From positions 1 to 22,061 of the forward strand of contig SFGO01000036.1 of assembly GCA_004556545.1 (NCBI GenBank): DNA of 22,061 nt. Reading direction: 5' to 3'. The notes below the pieces were generated by a model, which was not told where the DNA came from, did no database searches, and worked only from the letters and a program-made list of their open reading frames with translations. How positions within the stretch are numbered: position 1 is the stretch's first letter; each line of letters begins with the position of its first letter. This stretch comes from Clostridiales bacterium. GTDB taxonomy: Bacteria > Bacillota > Clostridia > Christensenellales > Aristaeellaceae. Position numbers and translations under genes: made by a program. Below are positions 1 through 7,582 of this stretch, piece after piece.

Positions 1-75
1 AAATGGCTGAAAGCCATGAAGCGCGTAGCCAAGCACCAGCGTAGCGCAGGGCTTGGCCGCAGACACGCGGGGCGG

Positions 76-131
76 GCCGCAAAGCGCTGTTTGCGGGCAA
101 CAGCGGCCAACTTTGGGTTTTTCGACAGACT
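76..131 (+). repeat. Dispersed repeat, copy A
   Basis: This stretch shares a 17-base identical core (AAGCGCTGTTTGCGGGC), then interrupted blocks CGGCC, ACTT and GGGTTTT, with the minus strand of 13279-13330. It can fold into a hairpin with arms CCGCAAA and TTTGCGG around GCGCTG. A plus-strand frame runs through it (16-258), but it continues across the terminator and into the tRNA, so I do not call it a gene. Nothing else recognisable lies in positions 1-75; a gene ending just left of the window is possible. Confidence 0.6.
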
Positions 132-132
132 G

Positions 133-167
133 ACCTCCTGCCGTTCTGACGGCGGGAGGTTTTTTTT
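133..167 (+). terminator. Rho-independent terminator
   Basis: A 12-bp stem (133-144 with 149-160, one G-T pair) closes a four-base TCTG loop and is followed directly by eight T residues. This is a textbook intrinsic terminator for plus-strand transcription entering from the left of the window. Confidence 0.85.
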
Positions 168-190
168 ATGCAAAAAAAGGCCAACAAAAA

Positions 191-226
191 AAATCTGCCG
201 TGATTTCAGCAAATCACGGCAGATTT
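191..226 (-). terminator. Rho-independent terminator of the tRNA transcript
   Basis: A perfect 16-bp stem (AAATCTGCCGTGATTT and its complement) with a four-base loop is followed on the minus strand by a run of eight T residues. It lies just past the CCA end of tRNA-Glu and ends the tRNA-Gln/tRNA-Glu transcript. Confidence 0.88.
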
Positions 227-228
227 CA

Positions 229-303
229 TGGCAGCTCCAAGGGGAATCGAACCCCTGATTTCGCCTTGAGAGGGCGACGTCTTAACCGCTTGACCATGGA
301 GCC
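229..303 (-). tRNA. tRNA-Glu (anticodon CTC)
   Basis: The minus strand folds as a 75-nt cloverleaf. The acceptor arm is GGCTCCA with TGGAGCT (a G-T pair at 1-72), the discriminator is G and CCA is encoded. The anticodon stem TCGCC/GGCGA closes the loop CTCTCAA, giving anticodon CTC, which reads GAG. The T arm contains GGTTCGATTCC. It follows tRNA-Gln with one base between and shares its promoter. Confidence 0.93.
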
Positions 304-304
304 A

Positions 305-378
305 TGGCTGGGGAACTAGGATTCGAACCTAGACAATACGAGTCAGAGTCGTAGGTGCTGCCATTACACAATTCCCCA
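305..378 (-). tRNA. tRNA-Gln (anticodon CTG)
   Basis: A 74-nt minus-strand cloverleaf. The acceptor arm is TGGGGAA with TTCCCCA, the discriminator is G and CCA is encoded. The anticodon stem TACGA/TCGTA closes the loop CTCTGAC, so the anticodon is CTG, reading CAG. The T arm has GGTTCGAATCC. It is the first gene of a two-tRNA transcript with tRNA-Glu. Confidence 0.93.
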
Positions 379-401
379 CCGCATCATTGGATGCAGGAGC
401 T

Positions 402-430
402 ATTATATAAAAAGAGGGAGGAATTGTCAA
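402..430 (-). promoter_or_regulatory. Sigma-A promoter of the tRNA-Gln/Glu operon
   Basis: On the minus strand TTGACA (430-425) and TATAAT (407-402) are both perfect consensus and separated by exactly 17 bases. The -10 lies 23 bp upstream of the 5' end of tRNA-Gln, as expected for a strong stable-RNA promoter. Confidence 0.9.
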
Positions 431-539
431 GCATTTTTCGGGAAAAAAACGCGATTACGCAAAAAAACCTCCATGAACTACCCGCCCAGCTTCTCCGACA
501 TCCTCTCCCCTTTCTTTTTGGCAAAGACAGAAAGAGTAC

Positions 540-568
540 ATGACAATTTCCACGGAAAATGCTATGAT
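540..568 (+). promoter_or_regulatory. Promoter of asnA
   Basis: ATGACA (540-545) and TATGAT (563-568) are 17 bp apart, and the -10 is preceded by TGC, an extended -10. The expected start is near 575, giving a leader of about 30 nt. This rules out longer asnA start choices further upstream. Confidence 0.75.
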
Positions 569-607
569 AGGCAGGAACAAATCCTCGATCGCAAAGGGGC
601 GGGAGCA

Positions 608-1615
608 ATGAGCAAAACCTTTATTCCGGCTGGTTATGAGCCGAAGCTGAGCCTTTATGAAACCCAGGCCGCCATCAGCCTGATCAAGCGTACTTTTCAG
701 GATCATCTGGCCCAGGCGCTGAATTTGAAGCGCGTGTCCGCGCCGCTGTTTGTGGAACCCTCCACCGGCCTGAACGATGACCTGAACGGCGTGGAACGCC
801 CTGTCAGCTTTGATATTCCTGCGGCGGGCATGGACGCGCAGGTGGTGCAGTCTCTGGCCAAGTGGAAGCGCATGGCCTTGTTCCGCTACGATTTTCACCC
901 GGGCAAGGGCATCTATACCGATATGAACGCCATCCGCCGGGATGAAGAGCTGGACAACCTGCATTCCGTCTACGTGGATCAGTGGGACTGGGAGCGGGTC
1001 ATCACCCCGGAGACCCGCAACCTGAATACCCTGAAGGACGCGGTGCGGGAGATCGTGGGCTGCATCAGCGACGCTTCGCTGATTGTCAACGGCCGCTATC
1101 CCAAGCTGCATACCCAGCTGCCCCGGGAGGTCGCGTTCGTCACCGCGCAGGAGCTGCTGGATCTTTATCCGGACAAGACCCCCAAGGAGCGGGAGTATCT
1201 TTTCGTGCGGGAACATCCCATTACCTTCCTGATGGGCATCGGCGGCAAGCTGTCCAACGGCCAGCCCCACGATGGCCGCGCCCCCGACTACGACGACTGG
1301 ACCATGAACGGCGATATTCTCTTCTATAATCCCGTGCTGGACTGCTCGTTTGAGATCAGCTCCATGGGCATCCGTGTGGACAGTCAGGCGTTGGATCGCC
1401 AGCTGACGCTGGCAGGCTGCGACAGCCGCCGTCAGCTGCTTTTCCACAAAATGCTGCTCAACGATGAACTGCCCCTGACCATCGGCGGCGGTATCGGCCA
1501 GAGCCGTCTGTGCATGCTGCTGCTGGGCAAGGCCCATATCGGCGAAGTGCAGTCGTCCATCTGGGATGAGGAGACCCACCGCATCTGCCAGGAGGCCGGC
1601 GTGACGCTGCTGTAA
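608..1615 (+). CDS. asnA: Aspartate--ammonia ligase (AsnA-type asparagine synthetase)
   Basis: This cytoplasmic enzyme makes asparagine from aspartate and ammonia using ATP, giving AMP and pyrophosphate. The 335-residue length matches the AsnA family, which has a class II aminoacyl-tRNA-synthetase-like fold. Family segments visible are the N-terminal ETQAAISLIK, the PLFVEPSTGLNDDLNGVERPV block (about 47-66), RYDFHPGKGIYTDMNAIRRDE (about 93-113), DQWDWE, and the C-terminal GGGIGQSRLCMLLLGKAHIGE, which is the ATP-binding motif 3-like region. The start at 608 has GGGGCGGGAG just upstream; an in-frame ATG at 473 lies before the promoter and is rejected. The gene stands alone and converges on pfkA. 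No T-box-like leader was seen. Confidence 0.96.
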   Translation: MSKTFIPAGYEPKLSLYETQAAISLIKRTFQDHLAQALNLKRVSAPLFVEPSTGLNDDLNGVERPVSFDIPAAGMDAQVVQSLAKWKRMALFRYDFHPGKGIYTDMNAIRRDEELDNLHSVYVDQWDWERVITPETRNLNTLKDAVREIVGCISDASLIVNGRYPKLHTQLPREVAFVTAQELLDLYPDKTPKEREYLFVREHPITFLMGIGGKLSNGQPHDGRAPDYDDWTMNGDILFYNPVLDCSFEISSMGIRVDSQALDRQLTLAGCDSRRQLLFHKMLLNDELPLTIGGGIGQSRLCMLLLGKAHIGEVQSSIWDEETHRICQEAGVTLL

Positions 1616-1633
1616 AGAACCCAAAACAAAATC

Positions 1634-1676
1634 CGGCCCGTGTCCGAAACGAATGCATCGCATCGGATACGGGCCG
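1634..1676. terminator. Shared terminator between asnA and pfkA
   Basis: A 14-bp stem (1634-1647 with 1663-1676, one G-T pair) lies between two convergent genes. On the minus strand it is followed by GGATTTTGTTTTGGG, a good U-rich tail for pfkA. On the plus strand the tail (AATCGTTTGATT) is poorer, so termination is probably stronger for pfkA. Confidence 0.7.
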
Positions 1677-1699
1677 AATCGTTTGATTGGGGGGAAAAA

Positions 1700-2752
1700 T
1701 TACAGCTTGTTGATGAGCTCGTACAGCTCCCGGTCGAAGTTCTTCTTCATGCACAGCGCGTCGGCGATCGGCATGTTGAACACGCGGCCGTGACGGATAC
1801 CGATGGCCTGGTTGGCAATGCCCCGGTTGAGCAGCTGCACGGCCAGATAGCCCGCCTCAAAGGCGAAGGCGCTGTCCTGCGCGGTGGGCTGAGCGCCGCG
1901 CTGGGTGTAGCCGATGACGGTGGAACGCACTTCCGCGCCGTTGCACTTCCGCTTGAGGATGCTGGCCAGGTATTCGGCGCTGATGGGTTCGCCGGGATAC
2001 ACGGTCTTGCCGTTATCGTTGAGGAACTTGCGCCAGTCGAAGGGCTTCATGTTGTCCCAGCAGTGCTCGCTGATGACCAGCGTAGCGCGGGTGTTGCCCT
2101 GCTCGATCAGGTGGTTCAGGCGGGCGGCCACTTCGTCCACATCCCACTCCATTTCGGGCACGACCAGCATTTCAGCGCCGGTAGCGATGGCGGTCTTCAT
2201 GGCGATGTCGCCGCAGTTGCGGCCCATCACCTGCACCACGTGGGGACGGTCATGGCTGCGGCTGGTGGCGCGGATGGAGCGCACGGCCTCCACGCACACG
2301 TTTACCGCGGTATCATAGCCCAGCGTAGCCTCGGTGTAGCCCAGATCGTTGTCGATGGTGCCGGGGATGCCCACGCAGGGGATGCCCAGCTCGCACAGGT
2401 ACATGGCGCCGGTGAAGCTGCCGTCGCCGCCGATGACGACCAGCGCGTCAATGCCCAGCTGGCGCAGGTTTTCCGCGGCCTGCCGCCGTACTTCAGGCTG
2501 CTTGAATTCCACGCAGCGGGCAGTGCGCAGGAAGGTGCCGCGCTGATCGGCAATATCCAGCACCGTTTCCAGATCGAGGGCGCAAATATCGTCCTCGGGA
2601 TTCTTGCTCAGGCCCAGCAGGCCGTTATAGCCGCGCTTGATGCCCATGAGCTGGATGCCGTTCATAGCGGCGCAGCGGGCGACGCTCACGACGGCTGCGT
2701 TCATTCCGGGGCTGTCGCCGCCGCTGGTCAGGATACCAATCTTCCGGATCAT
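1700..2752 (-). CDS. pfkA: ATP-dependent 6-phosphofructokinase
   Basis: It phosphorylates fructose 6-phosphate to fructose 1,6-bisphosphate, the committed step of glycolysis. The 350-residue protein has the nucleotide loop TSGGDSPGMNA (9-19), GGDGS (108-112), PGTIDND (130-136, catalytic Asp region), MGRNCGD (176-182) and a late RGAQPTAQD. Gly in GGDGS and PGTIDND instead of GGDDS and PKTIDND indicates ATP rather than pyrophosphate as donor. It is about 30 residues longer than the usual 320-residue bacterial enzyme; extra length appears around WDNMKPFDWRKFLNDNGKTV, so allosteric behaviour may differ. AAGGAGA lies 10 nt before the ATG. Monocistronic, with its own promoter and terminator. Confidence 0.95.
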   Translation of the reverse strand: MIRKIGILTSGGDSPGMNAAVVSVARCAAMNGIQLMGIKRGYNGLLGLSKNPEDDICALDLETVLDIADQRGTFLRTARCVEFKQPEVRRQAAENLRQLGIDALVVIGGDGSFTGAMYLCELGIPCVGIPGTIDNDLGYTEATLGYDTAVNVCVEAVRSIRATSRSHDRPHVVQVMGRNCGDIAMKTAIATGAEMLVVPEMEWDVDEVAARLNHLIEQGNTRATLVISEHCWDNMKPFDWRKFLNDNGKTVYPGEPISAEYLASILKRKCNGAEVRSTVIGYTQRGAQPTAQDSAFAFEAGYLAVQLLNRGIANQAIGIRHGRVFNMPIADALCMKKNFDRELYELINKL

Positions 2753-2807
2753 ATCGCACAGTCTCCTTATCGTATAAAAAAAGTATGAGGATGGATTACC
2801 ATTGTTC

Positions 2808-2835
2808 AGTATAGCACAGTCCGAAAAATACGCAA
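2808..2835 (-). promoter_or_regulatory. Promoter of pfkA
   Basis: On the minus strand the -10 TATACT (2813-2808) has a TGC extension, and a -35-like TTGCGT (2835-2830) sits 16 bp upstream. The -35 overlaps the arm of the terminator of the upstream araC-type gene. Confidence 0.6.
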
Positions 2836-2858
2836 GCCTTTTTGTGCAAAGGCTTGCG
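2824..2858 (-). terminator. Terminator of the AraC-family gene upstream of pfkA
   Basis: An 11-bp perfect stem CGCAAGCCTTT with AAAGGCTTGCG and a six-base loop (2831-2858) is followed on the minus strand by TATTTTT. It ends the regulator transcript and overlaps the -35 of pfkA. Confidence 0.8.
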
Positions 2859-2908
2859 CTGGTTTTTGAAAAAAGTTTGTCCCTCCGGTGGCTGGGCCGC
2901 AGGGCAGC

Positions 2909-3799
2909 TCAGGCCCGGTCGTCCGGCTCCATGGGGCCGACGTGCTTGAGGTAGGCGGTGGGGCTCATGCCGACCACATGCTTGAACTGCTTGGAAAAGT
3001 GATAGGGATCGGGCATGCCGATTTCCACGCCGGTCTGGCGCACGCTCATGCCGCCCCGCAGCAGGGTCTTGGCCCGCTCCATCTTCTGGAACTGCAGGTA
3101 GCCCAGCGGCGGAATGCCCAGCTCCGTGGTGAAACGCTTGCGGAAGGTCTCCATGGGCATACGGCTGATGGCGGCCATTTCCGCCAGACTGAAGTTGGCC
3201 TGATACTGGCTTTGCCGCATGGCGTCCACCACCCGGGCGATCTCATGGCTCAGCACCGCGTTGGTGGCCACGCTGTGGCCGCTGTGCGCCGCCAGCAGCG
3301 CCCAGAGCAGCTGCGCCAGCTGGAAGCTGGCCTGATCGGTGCCGCTGTGACGCACCAGCACCTGCACGATCTGCCGAATCAGCAAAACCTGATTGGGCAG
3401 GATGCCCTGCCGGGCGGGAACCAGATTGTAGGCGTTCATCTGCCGCAGGAACGCCGTGGCCAGCGCTCCGTCCACCGTGAACCACAGAAGGCGGCTGTCC
3501 CGGGCTTCCTCCAGACGGCAGTCCGTCGTTCCTGCGGGAATGACGAAGCATTCGCCCTTCTTGAAGCGAAGGCGCTGGGCGCCGAAGGTCATGGTCATGT
3601 CGCCCTCGTCGGCGATCAGCCAAAGCGTATGATGAAAGGGCGCGATCTGGTACTGATCCTGCGTCAGAATGGCGCTGCCCGCCTCCCGGATCCAGACGCC
3701 GCTTTCTTCTACCAGCCGTGCGGGGACGTGGGTTCCCTGAACGAAGACGCCGGGGTCACTGTCTTCGGTGTTGATAGGAATAAATCGAAGCTCATCCAT
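2909..3799 (-). CDS. AraC-family transcriptional regulator (cupin + HTH)
   Basis: A 296-residue DNA-binding regulator. The N-terminal half has the beta-rich AraC ligand/cupin pattern, with MTMTFGAQRLRFKKGECFVIPAGT at about 68-91. The C-terminal 100 residues form the double helix-turn-helix: FSLAEMAAISRMPMETFRKRF for the first and TGVEIGMPDPYHFSKQFKHVVGMSP for the second, ending in TAYLKH. The minus-strand leader has AAGGAAGA about 8 nt before ATG. It has its own promoter and terminator, and neither neighbour shares its transcript. The inducer and targets are unknown; the arrangement gives no divergent partner. Family assignment is firm, function is not. Confidence 0.9.
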   Translation of the reverse strand: MDELRFIPINTEDSDPGVFVQGTHVPARLVEESGVWIREAGSAILTQDQYQIAPFHHTLWLIADEGDMTMTFGAQRLRFKKGECFVIPAGTTDCRLEEARDSRLLWFTVDGALATAFLRQMNAYNLVPARQGILPNQVLLIRQIVQVLVRHSGTDQASFQLAQLLWALLAAHSGHSVATNAVLSHEIARVVDAMRQSQYQANFSLAEMAAISRMPMETFRKRFTTELGIPPLGYLQFQKMERAKTLLRGGMSVRQTGVEIGMPDPYHFSKQFKHVVGMSPTAYLKHVGPMEPDDRA

Positions 3800-3851
3800 C
3801 TTGCTGTATCTTCCTTATATAGTTCTGGCCAGCTTTCTGACCGTATATAAC

Positions 3852-3880
3852 ATTGTATGAGAGTCTTATAAGAATGTCAA
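3852..3880 (-). promoter_or_regulatory. Promoter of the AraC-family gene
   Basis: TTGACA (3880-3875) and TACAAT (3857-3852) on the minus strand are separated by 17 bp, close to sigma-A consensus. The -35 begins two bases after the T-run of the terminator of the previous gene. Confidence 0.75.
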
Positions 3881-3881
3881 G

Positions 3882-3911
3882 AAAAAAACGCTCCAAAATT
3901 CGGAGCATTTT
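3882..3911 (-). terminator. Terminator of the glycosyltransferase/HAD pair
   Basis: On the minus strand a short stem (GCTCC with GGAGC, extendable by flanking A-T pairs) around GAATTTT is followed by seven T residues. It lies about 30 bp past the stop of the GT39-like gene. Confidence 0.75.
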
Positions 3912-3938
3912 TTAAGAAAATAGAAATAAAGTTCGGAA

Positions 3939-5555
3939 TCAGGGTTCCTCTACCCGCTCATACACCGTTCCGACGGTATTGCCATAGCTTTTGATGGAGA
4001 AAAGCTCCCGGTAGCCCTCCGGCGGCACGGCATAATAGACCCACCCATAGGTAGCTCCGTAATAAAGGTACGGCTCGTCGTCCTCGTGAGTGACGGTCAG
4101 CCGGGCCCGCAGGTCGGCGGGCAGCTTGTAGGCTGCCGGGATCAGATCATTGAAATAGCAGCCGATGGTCACGTGGCCCTCCGTCTGGTTCAATAGCTGC
4201 CGGTACGCGCCGGTGGGGCATACGTTCCAGGTATCCATTTCCATGGTTTCGGTGGCGTCCCGGGGGATCAGCACGTTGTAGTAGGCGCATTCATAGGGAT
4301 GATTCAGCCCGATCCCCACGGCGCTCAGCGCCAGAAATCCCGCCGTCAGCCCTGCGGCCGTACGGCGAAGCGCCCTGCGCTGCCGCAGACGTTGCAGGAT
4401 CCCATCCAGCCCCAGCGCGGCCAGCAGCACCATTCCCGCGTAAACAAAGTAGAAATGCCGCCAGCCGTTGTACATCAGCGGTTTGCCCACGCAGCTGTAC
4501 AGGACGGGCGCTGCGAACGCCGCCAGAAAGGCCAGTGCCAGCAGCTGCCGGGGCTCGGCCAAATTCTGCGTTTTCCGGTGCAGCGGCTCCCAGAGGACCC
4601 GCAGGCTTCCCACAGCCGTCAGAAACAGCGTGGGCAGCGGCACAGTGACCAGAATCATAAACGGCAGATAATACCAGGGAAGGGGCGTTTCATGATTGAT
4701 GTCCCAAAACCGTGCGCCCCGGAACAGCACCTCGCCGCCGAAGCGGGAAAAATTCACGGCGTTATCCATGCACCAGCGGAAAAAGCCGATGGGATCCGAC
4801 CAGAGGGCCGGCGTCAGCAGCGCGTAGAAACCAACGAAGCTGAGAATGGTCGCAGCGGCCAGTCCCACCATGGAGCGGTTCCATTTCTTCTGCACCGTCA
4901 GGGAGACGATCACGGCAAGACCCATCAGTCCCCAGGCGAAAATGCCCACGATTTTGGTGTTGAACGCCATGGCTCCGAACAGGGATAACAGCAGTCCCCG
5001 GCCAAGGGTGGGCTTTCGAAGCAGCCGGGCTCCCTGCCAGAAGGTGAGCAGAAACAGGCACAGCAGCACCACGTCTTTATTGTTATAATGTCCCTCCGCA
5101 AAGAAACGGGGACAGAGGTACAAAAGCAGCACGGCGGCGCAGCTGACCGGGCGGCTCATGGCCAGATTGCGGCACACGCCGTACACCGCCAGACATCCCA
5201 GCAGGAACCAGCACTCGGTCAGAAGGCTCCACACCAGCGAATAGGTGCAGATATCCTCCCGGATCAGGGGCAGCAGCGGGATCAGCGGGTAATAGGCGCA
5301 GATGCCGTGATCCTTTTCGATGCTTTGGGAGATGGGCACGTCCAATTCCTGAGAAAAGAACCCCTCCCGGATGGGAAAAGGCCAGTGCAGGCGGTATTCT
5401 TCCACGTTGCTGTGAAAGATGTCCATTTCCGTGTACTCGTCGTAGGGCATGCCGTAATCCCGCACCGTCCCAAATCCAATCAGCGCCAGAAGCAGGAAAA
5501 ACAGCGCCGTCAACACGCGCGCTGTCTTTTCCGAAACACCAGAGTATCCTTGCAT
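3939..5555 (-). CDS. GT39-like membrane glycosyltransferase (GT-C fold)
   Basis: A 538-residue polytopic membrane protein. A first membrane span (about 12-30, VLTALFFLLLALIGFG) is followed by an outward loop with MPYDEYTEMDIF; the Asp39-Glu40 pair sits where GT-C/PMT-type enzymes carry their catalytic acid. Further hydrophobic segments follow to about residue 405, including one after FFAEGHYNNKDVV, a segment recurrent in bacterial GT39-like proteins. The last 130 residues are a soluble domain. GT-C enzymes use lipid-phosphate-linked sugars at the outer membrane face; the acceptor here is unknown. AAAAGGGGAATTCAAATG gives the start. It follows the HAD gene by 39 nt in the same direction, so the two are probably cotranscribed. 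No glycan cluster surrounds it. Confidence 0.72.
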   Translation of the reverse strand: MQGYSGVSEKTARVLTALFFLLLALIGFGTVRDYGMPYDEYTEMDIFHSNVEEYRLHWPFPIREGFFSQELDVPISQSIEKDHGICAYYPLIPLLPLIREDICTYSLVWSLLTECWFLLGCLAVYGVCRNLAMSRPVSCAAVLLLYLCPRFFAEGHYNNKDVVLLCLFLLTFWQGARLLRKPTLGRGLLLSLFGAMAFNTKIVGIFAWGLMGLAVIVSLTVQKKWNRSMVGLAAATILSFVGFYALLTPALWSDPIGFFRWCMDNAVNFSRFGGEVLFRGARFWDINHETPLPWYYLPFMILVTVPLPTLFLTAVGSLRVLWEPLHRKTQNLAEPRQLLALAFLAAFAAPVLYSCVGKPLMYNGWRHFYFVYAGMVLLAALGLDGILQRLRQRRALRRTAAGLTAGFLALSAVGIGLNHPYECAYYNVLIPRDATETMEMDTWNVCPTGAYRQLLNQTEGHVTIGCYFNDLIPAAYKLPADLRARLTVTHEDDEPYLYYGATYGWVYYAVPPEGYRELFSIKSYGNTVGTVYERVEEP

Positions 5556-5594
5556 TTGAATTCCCCTTTTGTTGATCCTGCGGCGGGCGCCCGG

Positions 5595-6401
5595 TCAGCC
5601 TACCACATCGCCCACGCCGTTGAGAACATACCGGGGCCGATACGGGAACCGGCTCATTTCCTCCCGGGTGGTAACGCCGGAAAGCACCAGCACCGTGTCG
5701 ATGCCGCTTTCTACGCCCGCGATAACGTCGGTATCCATCCGGTCGCCGATGATGGCGGCTTCATCTGTGTTAACGCCCAGACGGCGCAGGCCGTGGCGCA
5801 TCATCAGCGGATTGGGCTTGCCCAGGAAATAAGCGCTGCGGCCCGTGGCCAGCTCGATGGGAGCGATCAGCGCCTTGCAGGCGGGCGCGATGCCGTTTTC
5901 AATGGGGCCGGTCAGGTCGGGGTTGGTGCCGATCAGCTTGGCGCCGCCCAGCACCAGCTGCACCGCCCGCTCGATTTTTTCATAATTGTAGGTGTGGGTC
6001 TCGCCCAGCACCACATAATCCGGGTTGACTTCGTTCATGGTAAAGCCCGCGTCATACAGCGCGCCGAACAGACCCGGCTCGCCGATGGCGTACACGCTGC
6101 CGCCGGGGCACTGGCCCTTGAGGAAGGCCGCGGTGCTCATGGCGCTGGTATAGAAATGGCTCTCGTCCACGTCCAGCCCCAGCCGGGCCAGCTTTTGCTG
6201 CAGCTCCCGGGGCGCCCGTTCGCTGGAGTTGGTCAGGAACAGAAACCGCTTGTCGTTCTTCTTGAGAAAATCCACAAAGCGCTCCACTCCGGGCAGCAGC
6301 ATGTTGCCGTGGTAGATCACGCCGTCCATATCAATAATATATCCCTTTTTGGCCCTCAGGGCTTCCATGGTGTAGGGATGGGCCGTTTCATTCAGGCTCA
6401 T
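5595..6401 (-). CDS. HAD-IIA family phosphatase (NagD/PNPase-like)
   Basis: A 268-residue cytoplasmic HAD hydrolase. Motif I is DMDGVIY with Asp24 nucleophile and Asp26 acid/base; motif II is TNSS (57-60); the motif III Lys is Lys195 in GKPNP; motif IV is GDRMDTD (219-225) with the Mg-binding acids. The cap between motifs II and III and the order of motifs are those of the NagD/p-nitrophenylphosphatase group, which dephosphorylates nucleotides or sugar phosphates. The exact substrate cannot be read. AAAGGAG lies 7 nt before the ATG. It is the first gene of a probable two-gene transcript with the downstream GT39-like gene. Confidence 0.92.
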   Translation of the reverse strand: MSLNETAHPYTMEALRAKKGYIIDMDGVIYHGNMLLPGVERFVDFLKKNDKRFLFLTNSSERAPRELQQKLARLGLDVDESHFYTSAMSTAAFLKGQCPGGSVYAIGEPGLFGALYDAGFTMNEVNPDYVVLGETHTYNYEKIERAVQLVLGGAKLIGTNPDLTGPIENGIAPACKALIAPIELATGRSAYFLGKPNPLMMRHGLRRLGVNTDEAAIIGDRMDTDVIAGVESGIDTVLVLSGVTTREEMSRFPYRPRYVLNGVGDVVG

Positions 6402-6439
6402 GAGGTTCTCCTTTCCGTCCGGCGGCTGCCGTCTTCTTC

Positions 6440-6448
6440 AGTATAGCA
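6440..6448 (-). promoter_or_regulatory. Extended -10 promoter of the HAD gene
   Basis: On the minus strand TGC precedes TATACT (6445-6440), an extended -10 element about 40 bp before the HAD start codon. No good -35 lies at 16-18 bp. Confidence 0.55.
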
Positions 6449-6521
6449 TAAAGCGCTTCGCTTCACCAGAGGAAATGAAGGTCAAATCCGGGTCAAACGG
6501 GCCGCTGACAGTATCTTTCGC

Positions 6522-6593
6522 AAAAACATCCCCCGAAGCGGGAAAGCTCCGGGGGACGATTCGGACGATTCCTTCAAAAAAACCGGCGGTTTT
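6522..6593 (-). terminator. Tandem terminators of the four-gene oxidoreductase operon
   Basis: Two candidate hairpins follow the stop of the last operon gene. The first (6576-6593) has arms AAAACC and GGTTTT around GCC, with a seven-T run. The second (6530-6555) is a 10-bp stem with one mismatch around TTTCCC, followed on the minus strand by ATGTTTTTG. The first stem is short, so the pair may act together. Confidence 0.55.
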
Positions 6594-6595
6594 CT

Positions 6596-7579
6596 TTATT
6601 TGACCTTCAGAACCACCTTGCCCACATTCTGCCCTTTGTAAAGGATTTCGTGGGCCGCCTCGGCCTCGGTGATGGGCAGCACCTTGTAAATGGTGGGCTT
6701 CACCGCGCCGGACTCGATCTTCGGGAAGACCTTTTCCACCAGCTCGGCCAGAATCTGCGCCTTGACGGCGGGCGTGCGGGAGCGCAGCGTGCTGCCGATG
6801 ATGCGCACATTGCGGACGTAAATGTTTTTCAGATCGATCTGGGTCATCCGGCCCGCCAGCGCCGCGATCATGATCCAACGCGCGCCGTGGGTCAGATAAG
6901 GCAGGCATTGGCCCATGATTTCACCGCCCAGACAATCGATGGCTACATCCACGCCGTGGCCGTCCGCCAGCTCTTCCTTCAGCGCGTCCACGATGCTTTC
7001 CTTCGGCGTAACCACCACGCGGTCCGCATGCAGGTGGGCGATGGAGGCGGCAATCTCGTCGGTCAGGACGGTGGTAATCACCCGCGCGTCAAAGGCCTTG
7101 GCCATGGGAATAATGACGCTGGCCAGACCGGAAGCCCCCGCGTTCATCAGCAGGGTATTGCCGGGCTGAAGACGGCCCTCCCAAAACAGATTCAGGTAGG
7201 CCGTGGCAAAGGCCTCGGGAATCGCCGCCGCCTCTTCCATGGTGCAGTTTTTCGGCACAGGCATGAGCATATCATATTTCACAGCCGCGTATTGCGCATA
7301 TCCGCCGCCGCCCAGCAGGGCGCAGACCCGGTCGCCCGGCTTCCAGCGGGACTTTGCCCGGGCTTCCTCGCCCATGTCCGTAATGACGCCCGCGATTTCC
7401 AGCCCCATCCACTCCGGGCAGCCGGGAGGCGGCGGATAGTCGCCTTCCCGCTGCATCAGATCGGCCCGGTTCAACGCGGCGGCATGAATCTCCACCAGCA
7501 CTTCTTCGCTTTTCAGAACGGGGTCGGGTACGTTATCCCACCGCAAGCTTTTGTCGTCGTTTACCAAAATAGCTTTCAT
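6596..7579 (-). CDS. Quinone oxidoreductase-like MDR protein (zinc-independent)
   Basis: A 327-residue medium-chain dehydrogenase/reductase of the NAD(P)H:quinone oxidoreductase (PIG3-like) group. The N-terminal catalytic domain has NRADLMQREGDYPPPPG (37-53) and a GLEIAGVI stretch; the Rossmann domain begins at LLMNAGASGLASVIIPMAKA (about 143-161). No zinc-ligand Cys cluster is visible. Such enzymes reduce quinones or enone carbonyls with NAD(P)H. It is the last gene of an operon: the preceding SDR gene ends three bases upstream, and its final codons supply the AAAGGAG site. Substrate unknown; a role in the same pathway is inferred from coupling only. Confidence 0.9.
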   Translation of the reverse strand: MKAILVNDDKSLRWDNVPDPVLKSEEVLVEIHAAALNRADLMQREGDYPPPPGCPEWMGLEIAGVITDMGEEARAKSRWKPGDRVCALLGGGGYAQYAAVKYDMLMPVPKNCTMEEAAAIPEAFATAYLNLFWEGRLQPGNTLLMNAGASGLASVIIPMAKAFDARVITTVLTDEIAASIAHLHADRVVVTPKESIVDALKEELADGHGVDVAIDCLGGEIMGQCLPYLTHGARWIMIAALAGRMTQIDLKNIYVRNVRIIGSTLRSRTPAVKAQILAELVEKVFPKIESGAVKPTIYKVLPITEAEAAHEILYKGQNVGKVVLKVK

Positions 7580-7582
7580 CCG

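Noticed and set aside
16..258. 80-codon plus-strand frame at the window start
   Set aside because: It reads through a repeat, a strong terminator and into a tRNA gene, so it is not a plausible coding region.
229..378. tRNA pair as an integration site for a mobile element
   Set aside because: No integrase and no duplicated tRNA 3' end was found in the window.
431..607. Possible T-box or other riboswitch ahead of asnA
   Set aside because: The promoter at 540-568 leaves only about a 30-nt leader, too short for a T-box, and no specifier-like structure was seen.
455..1663. Minus-strand open frame opposite asnA
   Set aside because: Shadow of AsnA; it would start inside the terminator hairpin and has no family similarity.
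1640..2788. Plus-strand open frame opposite pfkA
   Set aside because: Shadow frame with His/Ala/Gly-rich translation; it begins inside the terminator hairpin between asnA and pfkA.
5088..6446. Long plus-strand open frame (about 452 codons) opposite the HAD gene
   Set aside because: Antisense shadow of a motif-complete HAD phosphatase; no ribosome-binding site or recognisable domain.
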